Below are positions 32,804 through 47,800 of a DNA stretch of 64,000 nt, one piece after another. A program made the position numbers and the translations under genes. Location: NCBI RefSeq assembly GCF_024166365.1, contig NC_064826.1, forward strand, positions 26,126,001 through 26,190,000, given 5' to 3'. Under the pieces are notes generated by a model, which saw only the letters and a list, made by a program, of their open reading frames with translations, had not been told where the DNA came from and searched no databases. The first letter of the stretch is position 1, and every line of letters starts with the position of its first letter. Source of the DNA: Elephas maximus indicus (Eukaryota; Chordata; Mammalia; Proboscidea; Elephantidae).

Positions 32804-35800
32804 GTAAGGCGAATGGAGGTCACTTTTGAATTTTGGGGTCTGGGGATAGAGTCAGCCCGATAGCCCCTCTATCCGCGGGTGGTGGACGGAACTATCGCGG
32901 CTCGGCGGTGCTGTTTGAGGCCTCATGCTGCCCTGCCCTCGGGGTGACCAGTTTAGTGGCTCCGCTCCTAGAGGCAGATGAAAGCTCCCAACGAGCGAAA
33001 TTGAGAGACCGTAACTGGCTTTAGGCCAGTTTTAACTTTTCCTTAGCGTGGGGGAATGCGTGGAAACCATAGTAATAGCACGGATCGTGTTTTGTTTTTG
33101 AACAGACCACTGGCCTTGTGGGATTGGCTGTAAGTGAGAATCCACACGAGGTATGTACGTCTTTTCTTTCTTTCTTCATTCCTGAGTTTCCAAGGAAAAC
33201 TACAACCCAGCGACCTTGTTTGCTGTAAGGTTAATGCAGATATTATCACCGGATACCAATGTTTTAGGCACAGAATTGCATCTCAGAGTCAGGTCTTGAG
33301 ACAAAAGTGGTATCCACGTCATCTTATCCCACTTTTCTTGGAATGATCTCTTTTATAAGCCGCTTTTCTTGCTGACTTTTTCCGTGGCATTCTCGTGGCT
33401 TCACTTGTACTTTTGTGAGCTACCTCCCAAATCGGTGTTTCTGTTTTGCACCGTTTACTCCACCTCACCGTTTTTGCCCTATGTGCCCCAGATTCCATAC
33501 ACTTTGGCCTACCAAAAGTATAGCTGTAGCACTTGCCCCCTTTTCTTGAATCACCAGTTTTCTCTTTTAGTAGATTTTCCCTATCTAGATCCGGAAACGC
33601 TTTCCATAAAAATAAAAAGGTAAATAACCCTCCCTTGATGTTTCTCCCTCCAGTAACCACAGTTTCTCTTTTTCCCTTTATAAAAAAAATAAAAAATAAA
33701 AAAACCCAAACCCGTTACCTTCGAGTCGATTCTGACTCATAGCAACCCTGTAGGACAGAGTAGAACTGCCCCATAGAGTTTTCAAGGAGTGCCTGGGGGA
33801 TTCAAACTGCCGACCCTTTGGTTAGCATCCATAGCATTAACCACTATGCCACCAGGGTTTCCCCTTCCCTTTATAGATAACTCAAAAGAGTTGTCTGTAC
33901 TTACTGCCTCCAGTCTCTCCTTCATTTTCCTTGAACACACTCCACTTATGCTTGGCCAGAACTGCTTTTATCAAGGTCACCAGTGACTTCCATGTTGCTA
34001 AATACAATGGTCAGTTCTCATTTTTCATTTTAAATGACCCAGGAACAGCATGTGACACTCTCTCCGTCAAGTATTTTTTATTTTTTAACTGGGCTTCAGG
34101 ACACCGCAGTCTACTGTCTTTTGTTTTGTTTTTCTTACACTTATTTAGCTTCTCTTTTCTGGTTACTCTTCATATCCTCATTTCTGAATTTTGAAGTGCC
34201 CAACACTTAGTTGTTGGATCTTTTCTCTGTGTAGATTTGCTGTCCCTTGGTGACACAATTTAATGATTCTAAATACCATCTATACACTGCTGACTCTTAG
34301 ATTTCCATGTCAAACACTGACTCCTCCTTTTATGAAATATGTTTAATTGCTTAGTGGATGTCTAAGCTGTATGTATATATAATACCAAACCAAGCACATT
34401 GATGTTGAGTTGATTCTAACTCATAGCAACCCTATAGGACAGAGTGTAACTGCCCCGTAGTGTTTCCAAGGAGTGCCTGGTGGATTCGAACTTCCACCCT
34501 TTTGGGTAGCAGCCATAGCACTTAACCACTATACCACCAGGGTTTGTGTGTGTGTGTGTCTGTCTGTCTGCTAACCAAAGGGTCAGCAGTTCAAATCCAC
34601 CAGGCGCTCCTTGGAAACTCTGTGGGGCTGTTCTACTCTGTCCTATAGGGTTGCTATGAGTCGGGATCGACTCGACAGCACTGGGTTCTGGGTTTATATG
34701 TATGTATGAATGTATGTGTGTATAAATATATATACATATATATATGAAATAGGAAATTAGGTATTAGCTCCTATAGGTTTTCTACAGTTAAACTAAGACA
34801 AATTTCCAATTAATAAAAAGCAAAAATATGAAAGGACTTCCTTCCAAAAGCCAAATCCAAACTTGTTGTGATCAAGTAGATTCTGACTCATTGCATATAT
34901 GTACATTTATGATTATACTTATTATTTTTGAACCGTCGTGAGTTGAGATCTGCCACAACAGTTTCTTATTATTTGTTTACTACTGACTGATTTACTGAAC
35001 TTTGAGTTCAGTGTATATTAAAACATGCTGTACAGTTACTCCACTACTCATCTGTCAGTTTGTCGTACTATGGTGGCTTATGTGTTGCTGTGATTCTGGA
35101 CGCTATGCCACTGGTATTTCAAATGGCAACAGGGTCACCTGTGGTAGACAGGTTTCAGCAGAGCTTTCAGACTAAGACAAACTGGGAAGAAGGACCTGAT
35201 GATCTACTTCTAAAAAAACTGGTCAGTGAAAACCTTATGAATAGTAGCAGAACATTGTCTGATATAGTGCCTGAAGATGAGCTCCTCAGGTTGGTAGACA
35301 CTCAAAATGCAACCAGGGAAAAGCTACCTCCTCAAAGTAGAGTCTACTGTAATGACATGGATGGAATCAAGCTTTTGGGACCTCCGTTTGCTGATGTGGC
35401 ATGACTCAAAATGAGAAGAAACAGCTGCAAACATCCATTAAGAATCGGGATGTGGAAGGTATGAAGTACGAATCTAGAAGAATTGAAAGTCGACAAAAGT
35501 GAAGTGGAATGCTTGAAGATCAATATCCTAGGCATTAGTGAGCTGAAATGGGCTGGTATTGACCATTTTGAATCAGACAGTCACATGATCTACTATGCCG
35601 GGAATAAAGAAGAGAAATGGTGTTACGTTCATCGTTAAAAAGAACATTTCAAGATTTAACCTTAACTACAGTGCTGTCAGTAATAGGATAATATCCATAC
35701 ACCTACAAGAAAGACAGTTAATATGACTGTTATTCAAATTTATGCACTAACCACTAATGCCAAAGATGAAGAAATTGAAGATTTTTTCCAAGTTCTGCAG

Positions 35801-38800
35801 TCTGAAATTGATCAAACATGCAGTCAAAGTGCATCGATAATTAGTGGTGATCAGTATGCAAAAGTTAGGAACTAAGGATCAGTAGATGGAAAATATGTGC
35901 TTGGTAATAGAAGCAACACTAAAAATCACATGACAGAATTTTGCAAGACCGACAGCCTATTCTTTGGAATGCCTTTTTCAATAACATAAATGGCAAATAT
36001 ACATGTGAACCTCACTGGATGGAATACACAGGAATCAAATCAACTATATCGGTGCAAAGAGATGATGGAGAAGCTGAATAACAGTTAGAATTGCAGAACA
36101 AAATATCGATTGCTCACATGCAAGTTCAAGTTGAAGCTGAGGAAAATTAGAACAATTCACCAAAGTATGACCTTGAGTATATCGGACCTGAATTTACAGG
36201 TCATCTCAAGAATAGATTTGATGCATTGAACATTAATGACTGAAGACCAGACAGGTTATGGAATGACATCAAAGACATCATACAGGAAGAAAGCAAAAGG
36301 TCGTTAAAAAGACAGGGAAGAAAGAAGAGACCAAAATGGATGTCAAAAGAGACTGAAACTTGTACTTGAAGGTAGAGTTGCTAAAGTGAATGGAAAAAAT
36401 GATGATGTTAAAGAGCTGAATAGAAGATTTCAAAGGGTGGCTCGAGAAGACAAAGTAAAGTATTATAATGACATTTGCAAAGACCTGGAGTTAAAAAACC
36501 AAAAGGGAAGAGAATGCTTGACATTTCTGAAGCTGAAAAAACTGAAGAAAAAATTCAAGCCTGAAGTTGCAATATTGAAGGATTCGATGGGGAAAATATT
36601 GAACGACCCAGGAACATCAAAAGAAGATGGAAGGAATACAGAGTCATTGCACCAAAAAGAATTGGTCGACATTCAGCTGTTTCAGGAGGTAGTATATGAT
36701 CAAAAACAGATGGTACTGAAGGAAGAAGTCTAAGCTGCAATGAAGGCATTGATGAAAACAAGGCTCTAGGAATTGACGGAATACCAATTGAGAAGTTTCA
36801 ATAAAGGGGTGCAATGCTGGAAGTGCTCACTGATCTGTGCCAAGAAATTTAGAAGATAGCTAGGTACCTGGCCAACTAAATGGAAGAGATTCATATTTGT
36901 GCCCATTCCAAAGAAAGGTGATCGAACAGAATGTGGAAATGATTGAACAATATCATTAATATCACTCCAAGTAAAATTTTGATAAAGATAATTCAAAAAA
37001 TGATTGCAGCAGTACATTGACATGAAACTGCCAAAAATACAGGCCAGATTCAGAAGGGGACATGTAGTGAGGAATATCATTGCTGATGTCAGATGGATCA
37101 TGGCTGAAAGCGGAAAATACCAGAGAGATGTTACCTGTGTTTTATTTATGCAGAGGCATCCTATTGTGTGGATCATAACAAATTATGGATAACATTTCGA
37201 AGAATGGGAATTCCAGGACACTTAATTTTGCTCACGCAGAACATGTACATAGAGCAAAAGGCAGCTGTTAGAACAGAACAAGGGAATACTGAATGGTTTA
37301 AAATCAGGAAGGGTGTGCATCAGGGTTGTATTCTTTCATCATACTTATTAAATGTGTATGCTAAGCAAATAATATGAGACGCTGGACTATATGAAGAAGA
37401 ATTCCACATAAGGATTGGAGGAAGACTCATTGACAACCTGCGATGTGCGGATGACACAACTCTGCTTGCTGAAAAATAAGAAGATTTGAAGCACTTATTG
37501 ATGAAGATCAAAGACTACAACCTCAGTATTGATTATACCTCAACATAAAACAAAAATCAGAACTGGACGAATAAGCAACATCATGATAAATGGAGAAAAT
37601 ATTGAAGTTGTCAAGGATTTTGTTTTACTTGGGTCCAAAATCAATGACCATGGAAGCAGCAGAGAAGAAATCAAATGAGGTATTGCATTGGGTATCTGCT
37701 GCAAAAGACCTCTTTAAAGTGGTGAAAGCAAGATGTCACCTTGAGAACTAAGGTGCACCTCATCCAAGCCATGGTATTTTTAATCGCCTCCTATGCGTGC
37801 AAAAGCTGGACGATGAATAAGGAAGACTGAAGAAGAATTGATTCCTTTGAATTATGAGTTGGCATAGAATATCAAATATGCCATGGAATACTAGAACAAA
37901 CAAATCTGTCTTGAAAGAAGTGCAGCCAGAATACTCCTTAGAAGTGAGGATGGCAAGACTTCTTACATACTTGGGGCATGTTATCAGGAGGAACTAGTCT
38001 TTGTAGAAGGATATCAGGCTTCATAAAGTAGAGGGTCAGCAAAAAAGGGGAAAACCCTCAACAAAGTGAATTGACAGTGGCTGCTGCCAACAATGGGGTC
38101 AAACATAGTAACAATCGTGAGGATGGCGCAGGACCAGGCAGTGTTTTGTTCTGTTGTACATAGGGTCTCTATGAGTTAGAACCGACTCGGTGACACCTAA
38201 CAACAGTAAAAACATGCAGTTACTTAGTTCTTTAGGTAGTTTTGTCTTTTGAGCCTTCCTTTCATTCCTGTGGTCCCAGCGCCATCGTAATCACAACCGT
38301 TAACACTGAGGCATTACAGCTGCATTCAGGTAAAATTTGATTATTAAGTAATTTAGGATATGTTTTTATATCTATTTCCACAGAAATTCAAATAACAAAA
38401 ACTAGAAAAAAAAAAAAATCAGAATTTACAGTGCCCAGGACCTCAATTTTAGAAATACTGGTTTAGTAAAATGTTTTGATTTCAGAAAAAGATCATTGGC
38501 AACAACTTGGAATGAAGTTCTGTGTCTGCTTCTTTTCAAACTTTTGACTTACGTAGAACTTTTGTGAAGTTTTTGTAAAGTGTTTCCACATTTATATTCT
38601 CATTTTTACTAAGTTGTTTAGGGTGGGGAAGGGTTAGAGAAATAAAAAAAATTGCAGCAAGGAGGAGTTAAAGGAAGAACCAGTCTTTTTTAAAACAGAT
38701 GTGAGTCATGTTTTTTGTCTTTGATACTTTTTTAAGCGTTCCATTAAATATTTGGTGATTAGCCTGTGGAAACTTTTCTGTTTTGTCTTTTCAGAGACTG

Positions 38801-41800
38801 AAAACAGTATACGCAAAGATACTTGAGATTCTTCAGCAAATGCCTAAAAGTGCAGCATATAGAAAGTATACAGAAGAAATTACAAATGAGAGGCTGAGTA
38901 AAGTTAATGCAGTAAGTAGCTAACTTGTTTTTGTTTCCTTGAGCTTATGGTACCCAATGCAGTGTTTAACAAAAAAGATTCAGTTGTTTCATTTTTACAT
39001 ATTCTATACACTTTCCTTCTTATTTCTATTCTCTTCCCTTCCATTCTCCCTTTCATCCAGCCAGTTCCTGTTTATTGAGTGCCTTCTCTATGCAAACCAA
39101 AAACTATTGCCATTAAGTCAGTTATGACTCATAGCAACTCTATAGGGCAGAGTAAAACTGCCCTATAGGGTTTCCAAAGAGTGGCTGCTGGATTGGAACT
39201 GCTGACCTTTTGGTTCTTTTTAACTCTCTTCCACATCTAGTCCTTTATTACTCTTTTGCTTCTTAACTATAGATATATCAATCTTAATATCTTTTTTCTA
39301 GTCTCAGAGTAGAGAACAATAAAGCAAAACAAAAGCTTTGTGTTGTATTTAAGGAAAACAGAAATAACTATTTTAGAAAGCATCATTGCAAAAAAAGAAG
39401 AGGATCAAGTTAGTTTGTCTTAACTACCAATAATTATGTAGAGCATTTCACAGAGCTCTTAAATCAAAGGCCTTAGACAGGAACACAGTAGAATACTGTT
39501 GATTGCCAAAATATACTGGACTGTCTTTAAAATTTCACACTAGGCATTATTTCAGAGACTTTATGTAATTACCCAGACTAGTGTTCATAAACTGGAAATA
39601 ATTTACATACGTGCATAAAGGGTCTTTATGTTTATTTCTTGTATTAACAAATGCTATAGCCGAAAGAGAATTATTCTTCTTAGGTATGTAACAAAACAGT
39701 GGAATCTGATTTGGAACTTTATTCTTAGCGTGGCAGTTCCGCAAGTAATTTACAGAGTGAAGTCTCTAAAAGGGGCAGTTCGTATTTCCTTTGATTTCGT
39801 GTTTTCCTTGAGAAAAATGGGTTTATGTGTTTTTTCCTATTACAGAGTAAGAAATTTCTCTTTTCCTTTGTGGGAGGTGAATCTCTTCAGTGTTATTCTT
39901 TTTTTTTTTTAACTTTATTCATTTTGATGTTGAGAATATACACTCCAAAACATTTGTTAGTTCAGCGGCTTCTACATGTACAATTCAGTGACATTGATTA
40001 CCTTCTTTGAGTTGTGCAGCCATTCTCACCCTCCTTTTCTGAGTTGTTCTTCCCCCATTAATATAAACTCACTGCTCCCTAAGGTTCCTGCATAATCTTT
40101 CAAGTTGCTATTGTCAAATTGATCCCATATAGATGGATTTTAGAAGAATATAATGCTCAAGGCAGGCATTCTTTACTAGTTAAGATAAACTCCTATTTGG
40201 TTTTAAGAAGACTTTAGGGGATATTTTTGGTTTAAGTTTTAAAGATGATCTCAGGGCAATAGTTGCAGAGGTTCGTCAGTGCTGTTCTTCTTTATCTGCC
40301 TTCATTCTCAGTGACCTTGCTCCCTGTTAATCATTCATCTGCATTGCTCTCTTTTTATCCTCTCCCATCTTACTTGCATCTTCGTTAGAGCCTCAAAATA
40401 TATCTAGCTTGCTCTTATCTGTAAAAAAGAGAAAAAACAAAAAAATGTATCCCTACATTCTCCTTTGCTTATTACTCTGTTTCTCCCTTTGCTTTCACAG
40501 CCAGTATCAGCCACTGTCATTACTTCTTTACCTATTAGTTCTAAAATCCGTGTCTGTGACCTGGTCTGTTTTAATACCTTTATAATTAGTTGGAAGGAGC
40601 CCTGGTGGCACAGTGGTTAAGATGAAGTATGCTGGGACTACAAACAGACCAACTAATTGTAAAAACCAAACCCATTGCTGTCGGGTTGGTTCTGACTCAT
40701 AGTGACCCTATAGGACAGGGTACAACTGCCCCGTAGGATTTCCAAGGCTGTGATCTTTACAGAAACAGAGTAGCACATCCTTCCCCTGTGGAGCGGCTGC
40801 TGGGTTTGAACCGCTGACCTTTCTGTTAACAGCACAGTACATAACTTCTGTCATACTAAGGCTCCATGTGCCTCACCAAGTAGGTGATATTTGAGCAAAT
40901 ACTGAAAGGAAGTAAAAGAATGAGCCAGGTAGATATCCTGGGCCAGGAAGGAGATGGCCTGTATCAGGAACATGCCAATTCATGTTAGAAAATATTCTTG
41001 TTCTACCTTTTCATTCAGTTTATACACCCCCAACCCGCCTAAAAAAAAACAAAACAAAACAAAACAAAAACAACACGGCATGATAATGACAGTGCCTTAT
41101 TTATATGCATGCATGTATAGGTATGTAAAAAAGCTCAGTCTTCTAGAAAATAAATTAATGTCATTAAATGTGCTAGATACTATATTATACTTATTAGCAT
41201 TGATTTTTTCAAAACTTTTTGTTGAAGCATAACATCTAAAGAAATATGAAGAAATCATAAATCAAACTTTATGAACTTTCACAATAGGACATTTCCAGAG
41301 CCCCCAAACCCCCTCACATTGTTCTCCAAGTCACTATCCCTCTAAGGGTAACTACTCTTGTGACCTCTAACACCTGGATTTATTTTACCAGTTTTTAAAC
41401 TTTATGTACTCTTTTGTGGCTGTTTTTTTCCCCCTGCTTAATACCACGTTTGAGAATCTTCCATGTTGTTGCGTATAGTTGTAGTCTCATTATTGTATAG
41501 TATTCTGTTGAATTCATAAAACATAATTTATTGTTCTATTATTGGTAGTCATTTGGGTTGTTTCTAGTTTGGGTTTTTAATGATTTGTGCTGCTGTGAAC
41601 ATTCCTGAATATGTCATTCGGTATCACCTGTTATGCATTTCTGGTATATACATAGGGCTGCAATTTCCGGGTCATAGGATAGCATTTATTTTTAGAGCTC
41701 ATACTCTCAGGAAATGTAGAAAATATTAGGAAAAACAAAGTAGTGTGAGGTATATATACAGATTATTTTCAAAACCTGTGTTTTAGAAAGGCTGAATTAG

Positions 41801-44800
41801 GCATCATATTTCTTACCCTTGATAAGCATGTCAGTAAACATTTAACACTTTAATATTAAAAGTTGTCTTAATATTAAGACAAAATTAAGCAATAGAATAA
41901 TGGAGAAATTAAATGGAATTCCACTATATATTTGGTATTGATGTAAGAAAAGTTGTTTAAATGCAGTTTTTTAATATGAATTTTTAAAATACATTTGAAA
42001 CGTTAAGATATTGTGCTCCTTTAAAATTTTTTTTTTCCTTTTATTTCCTGAAATTATAGGAACCAGATGTTAAAAAATTAGAAGACCAGCTTCAGAGTGG
42101 ACAAATCGAAGAAGTGATTTTTCAGGTAAAAGGGTTTAATATACTAATGTTTGGTTTCAAATATTCATTGTATGTACAGGCACAAAAATGACATTCCAGA
42201 AAGAAAGAAAAACGAAATTTCTTTATTTATAGCAACTCATCAAATCTAAGACTAATCACATAAAGAATATTCGACACTTTGAACATACTTACTATGTCAG
42301 TTAAATATTTATCATTGATTATGTGACATGAATTTATGAGGCTTCTCTTGGAAGTTTGGAATTTGATATTCTCTTTGAATTTAATCACCATGTTCTTGTT
42401 AGCCTTACCTTGGTATAAATTAGTAATACAGTATTACTTTTATTTTAATAATTTTGTCTTTATATATACACAAATGCTTTTCATTTTTAAAAGCTTTGTA
42501 TATTTCTAATATGGAAAAATACAGATGCCTTGAGTCATAAACTTAAAATGTACATTTATTTTTGGTTGTTGGAGCTTTTGAAAGGAGCCCTGGTGGCACA
42601 GTGGCTAAAGCACTTGGAAAGGTTGAAAGTTCAAACTCACCAGCTGCTACGTGGGAGAAAGATGTGGCAGTCTGTTTCCTTAAAATTTTATAGCCTTGGA
42701 TACCATGTGGGGCAATTAAGTTCTTTCCTATATGTTTGTTATGAGTTGGAATTGACACTACAGCAGTGGGTTTTGGTGAGAACTTTTGACTGGTTAATAT
42801 TTATTAGGGAAAAAAACAACTTTTAATTGCAAAGTAAATTTGAAAGCTTAATTTTATATTGTTTCCCAAGTACTAACATGGGAAAATAATATTAAATGAT
42901 GAAGTTTAAGCACGATTATGAAAAGAATACTGGGATTGGGAAAATTATGAATTATGAAATCTTCAAGTACTCTATTTGAAAACCTTTTTCTTCTCCTTTT
43001 GCTCTTAAAAAAACAAAAACAAACAAAAAAAAACAAACCCACTGCTGTTGAATTGATTATGATTCATAGCAACCTATAGGACAGAGTAGAACTGCCCCAC
43101 AGGGTTTCTAAGGAGCACCTGGTAGAGTCACAGTGCTGACGTTTTGGTTAGCAGCCATGCTCTTAACCACTGTGCCACTAGGGCTCCCCTTTTTCTGTAT
43201 CCACTACATATACAAGGAAGAGAAAAACAAAACATAAACTCAGATTTTAATTTTGTTTAACCTGGATTTTTATTCTTTCCTTTTGGTCCTAGATAGGCTA
43301 CAGAAATTAATAGGCTAGAAAAATACTTTTTGAATATTTAACAAGTGCTCCTTGTAATCATCTGCAGTATTTTTGTTGTTTTATATATATATGTAATATA
43401 TATATGCACTGGTTAACATAATTTATGTTTTTATTAGTGATGTGAAGTAGTCATGATAAAAATTTTTCTTTGCCTTAGACTTAGATGGGCTATAAGATTT
43501 GGCTGGATTTGTACTGACCCAAAGTACATGCTAAAATTAGCTATCTTGAATAAATTTTTGACATCAGAATAATTTATTTCCCCTTGTCTGTTTTATATAA
43601 TCAGCAAAATAACCTTTGTTCAGTGAATCTTGCCTGACAGCCTAGAAAATAATACACCTACTCCTAACATACCGACGTGGTTATGTTCCAAACACCAGGT
43701 TGTTATGCAAAAATCAGCAATATGCAAAAATGGAGGATGACCACATCAGATCACAAAATGGAGGATGACTACATCATTACACAAGTGCATCATTATATAA
43801 CTGCCAAACTGAGAATCATGGCCCAGCTAAGCTGACACATAATCTTAGCTATCAAAACCAGCACTACTCTTGCCTCGCGCCTTGACGCTTGCTACTGTCA
43901 AACCTACATTGTTAATGTATAAATTGTTGGATGGTGGACTTTAACTGTTGTCCCAAATGCAGACTGTCAGATAATGAGATAATTGATAAGTGAGGAGTAG
44001 GTGTAATTGAATCAAATAGTTCACAGCTTTTTTTATTAAAAATTTATGTTATAAAATTAACATTACAGAAAATTTTAAAATAGAGAAAAGCCTTTTGCTA
44101 TAAGAATAATGCTGTGATTAATATGTTTGTACAAATAGCTTTTTCCAATTTTTGTGTTATTTCATTAGGATCAATACTTTGAAGTAAAATTATTAATCAA
44201 AACATCTCTTACATGAAATGAGTCAAATTCTTGATCCGTATAACCAAATTAGTTTCTAAAAAGATTAATTTATAGTGAGTGTCACAGCAGTGTTATAAAA
44301 TACCAATTTTAACATATCTGTACTTGTAAGAATGCTGTTTTTAATTTAAATGGGGGAAGTTTTTATTTTATCTATTTATTTATTCTTAGTTTGCCTTTTT
44401 TCCCCCCAATTGCTAGAAAGGTTAAACTTTAAAAAAAAATTAGTTTTTTAATTTCTTGTTTTATAAATTAGATCATTAATATTTTTCTTCTATGCTTCCG
44501 TCTTAGTGTTTTTCTTATGTATTTGTTAATTTTAAGCTTTTGCCATATTTGCTGCAAATGTTTTTTCAGTTTGTCCTTTGCCTTAATTTCGTTTGTTTTT
44601 CCCCTACATGTAGAGGCTTTTAAATTTTTAAGTCAAGTTTTGTCTTATTTTCCCCCTCTAATATGATATGATAGGTTTAGAAAGCCTTCCCCTGTAAGGA
44701 TCTGATAAGTAACCAGTTTTGTTTTTGTTTAGTTTTTTTTTTTTTTAAATAATTTTTATTGTGCTTTAAGTGAAAGTTTACAAATCAAGTCAGTCTGTCA

Positions 44801-47800
44801 CATATAAGCTTATATACACGTTACTACATACTCCAATTTACTCTCCCCCTAATGAGTCAGCCCGCTCCCTTCTTCCAGTCTCTCCTTTTGTGACCGTTTT
44901 GCCAGTTTCTAACCCTTTCTACCGTCCCATCTCCCCTCCAGACAGGAGATGCCAACACAGTCTCAAGTGTCCACCTGATACAAGTAGCTCACTCTTCATC
45001 AGCATCTCTCTCAAGGCCATTGTCCAGTCCCTTCATGTCTGATGAATAGTCTTTGGGAATGGTTCCTGTCCTGGGCCAACAGAAGGTTTGGGGACCATGA
45101 CTGCCAGGATTCTTCTAGTCTCAGTCAGACCATTAAGTCTGGTCTTTTTATGAGAATTTGGGGTCTGCATCCCACTGATCTCCTGCTCCCTCAGGGATTC
45201 TCTGTTGTGCTCCCTGTCAGGGCAGTCATCAGTTGTGGCCAGGCACTGTCTAGTTCTTCTGGTCTCAGGATGATGTAAGTATCCAGTTCATGTGGCCCTT
45301 TCTGTCTCGGGCTCATAGTTATCGTGTGACCTTGGTGTTCTTCATTCTCCTTTGATCCAGATGGGTTGAGACCAATTGATGCATCTTAGATGGCCGCTTG
45401 TTAGCATTTAAGACCCCAGATGCCACACTTCAAAGTGGGATGCAGAATGTTTTCATAATAGAGTTTATTAGGCCAATTGACTTAGAAGTCCCCTTAAGCC
45501 GTAGTCCCCAAACCCCCGCCCTTGCTCCGCTAACCTTCGAAGCATTCATTTTATCCCGGAAACTTCTTTGCTTTTGGTCCAGTCCAGTTGAGCTGACCTT
45601 CCCTGTATTGAGTATTGTCCTCCCTTTCACCTAAAGTAGTTCTTATCTACTAACTAATCAGTAGATAACCCTCTCCCACCCTCCCTCCCTCCCTCCCCCC
45701 TCTCGTAGAACACAAAAGAATGTGTTCTTCTCAGTTTATACTATTTCTCAAGAACGTATAATAGTGGTCTTATACAGTATTTGTCCTTTTGCATCTGACT
45801 AATTTCACTCAGCATAATGCCTTCCAGGTTCCTCCATGTTATGAAACGTTTCACAGATTCGTCACTGTTCTTTATCGATGCATAGTATTCCATTGTGTGA
45901 ATGTACCATAATTTATTTAACCATTCGTCTATTGATGGACACCTTGGTTGCTTTCAGCTTTTTGCTATTGTAAACAGAGCTGCAATAAACATGGGTGTGC
46001 ATATATCTGTTCGTGTGAAGGCTCTTATTTCTCTAGGGTATATTCCGAGGAGTAGGATTTCTGGGTTGTATGGTAGTTCTATTTCTAACTTTTTAAGAAA
46101 ACTCCAGATAGATTTCCAAAGTGGTTGTACCATTTTACATTCCCACCAGCAGTGTATAAGAGTTCCAGTCTCTCTGCAGCCCCTCCAACATATATAACTT
46201 TGTGTTTTTTGGATTAATGCCAGCCTTGTTGGAGTGAGATGGAATCTCATCGTAGTTTTAATTTGCATTTCTCTAATGGCTAATGATCGAAAGCATTTTC
46301 TCATGTGTCTGTTAGCTGCCTGAATATCTTCTTTAGTGAAGTGCGTGTTCCTATCCTTTGCCTACTTCTTGATTGGGTTGTTTGTCTTTTTGTGGTTGAG
46401 TTTTAACAGAATCATATAGATTTTAGAGATCAGGCGCTGGTCAGAGATGTCATAGCTGAAAATTTTTTCCCAATCTGTAAGTGGTCTTTTTCCTCTTTTG
46501 GTAAAGTCTTTAGATGAGCATAGGTGTTTGATTTTTAGGAGCTCCCAGTTATCTGGTTTCTCTTTGTCATTTTTAGTAATGTTTTGTATTCTGTTTATGC
46601 CTTGTATTAGGGCTCCTAAAGTTGTCCCTATTTTTTCTTCCATGATCTTTATCGTTTTAGTCTTTATGTTTAGGTCTTTGATCCACTTGGAGTTAGTTTT
46701 TGTGCATGGTGTGAGGTATGGGTCCTGTTTCATTTTTTTGCAAATGGATATCCAGTTATGCCAGCACCATTTGTTAAAAAGGCTATCTTTTCCCCAATTA
46801 ACTGACACTGGGCCTTTGTCAAGTATCAGCTGCTCATACGTGGATGGACTTATATCTGGGTTCTCAATTCTGTTCCACTGGTCTATGTGCCTGTTGTACC
46901 AATACCAGGCTGTTTTGACTACTGTGGCTGTATAATATGTTCTAAAATCAGGTAGAGTGAGGCCTCCCACTTTCTTCTTCTTTTTCAGCAATGCTTTACT
47001 TATCCGGGGCTTCTTTCCCTCCCATATGAAGTTGGTGATTTGCTTCTCCATCACTTTAAAAAATGTCATTGGAATTTGGATCGGAAGTGCATTGTATGTA
47101 TAGATGGCTTTTGGTAGAACAGACATTTTTACTATGTTAAATCTTCCTATCCATGAGCAAGGTATGTTTTTCCACTTATGTAGGTCCCTTTTAGTTTCTT
47201 GTGCTAGTACTTTGTAGTTTTCTTTGTACAGGTCTTTTACGTCTTTGGTAAGATTTATTCTTAAGTATTTTATCTTCTTGGGGGCTACTGTGAATGGTAT
47301 TGATTTGGTGATTTCCTCTTCGATATTCTTTTTGTTGATGTAGAGGAATCCAAGTGATTTTTGTATTTTTATCTTGTAACCTGAGACTGCCGAACTCTTC
47401 TGTTAGTTTCAGTTGTTTTCTGAAGGATTCCTTAGGGTTTTCTGTGTATAAGATCATGTCACCTGCAAATAGAGAATTTTTCTTCTTCCTTGCCAATCCG
47501 GATGCCCTTTATTTCTTTGTCTAGCCTAATTGCTCTGGCTAGGACCTCTAGCACAATGTTGAATAAGAGCAGTGATAAAGGGCATCCTTGTCTGGTTCCC
47601 ATTCTCAAGGGAAATGCTTTCAGGCTCTCTCCATTTAGACTGATGTTGGCTGTTGGCCTTGTATAGATGCCCTTTATTATGTTGAGGAATTTGGTGAGAG
47701 TTTTTATCATGAATGGGTGTTGGACTTTGTCAAATGCCTTTTCTGCATCAATTGATAAGATCATGTGGTTTTTGTCTTTTGTTTTATTTATATGGTGGAT

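Noticed and set aside
33319-33660. 113-codon minus-strand frame in NDUFA5 intron 2
   Set aside because: Lys/Arg-rich product with no motif, opposite to the gene and not flanked by good splice signals.
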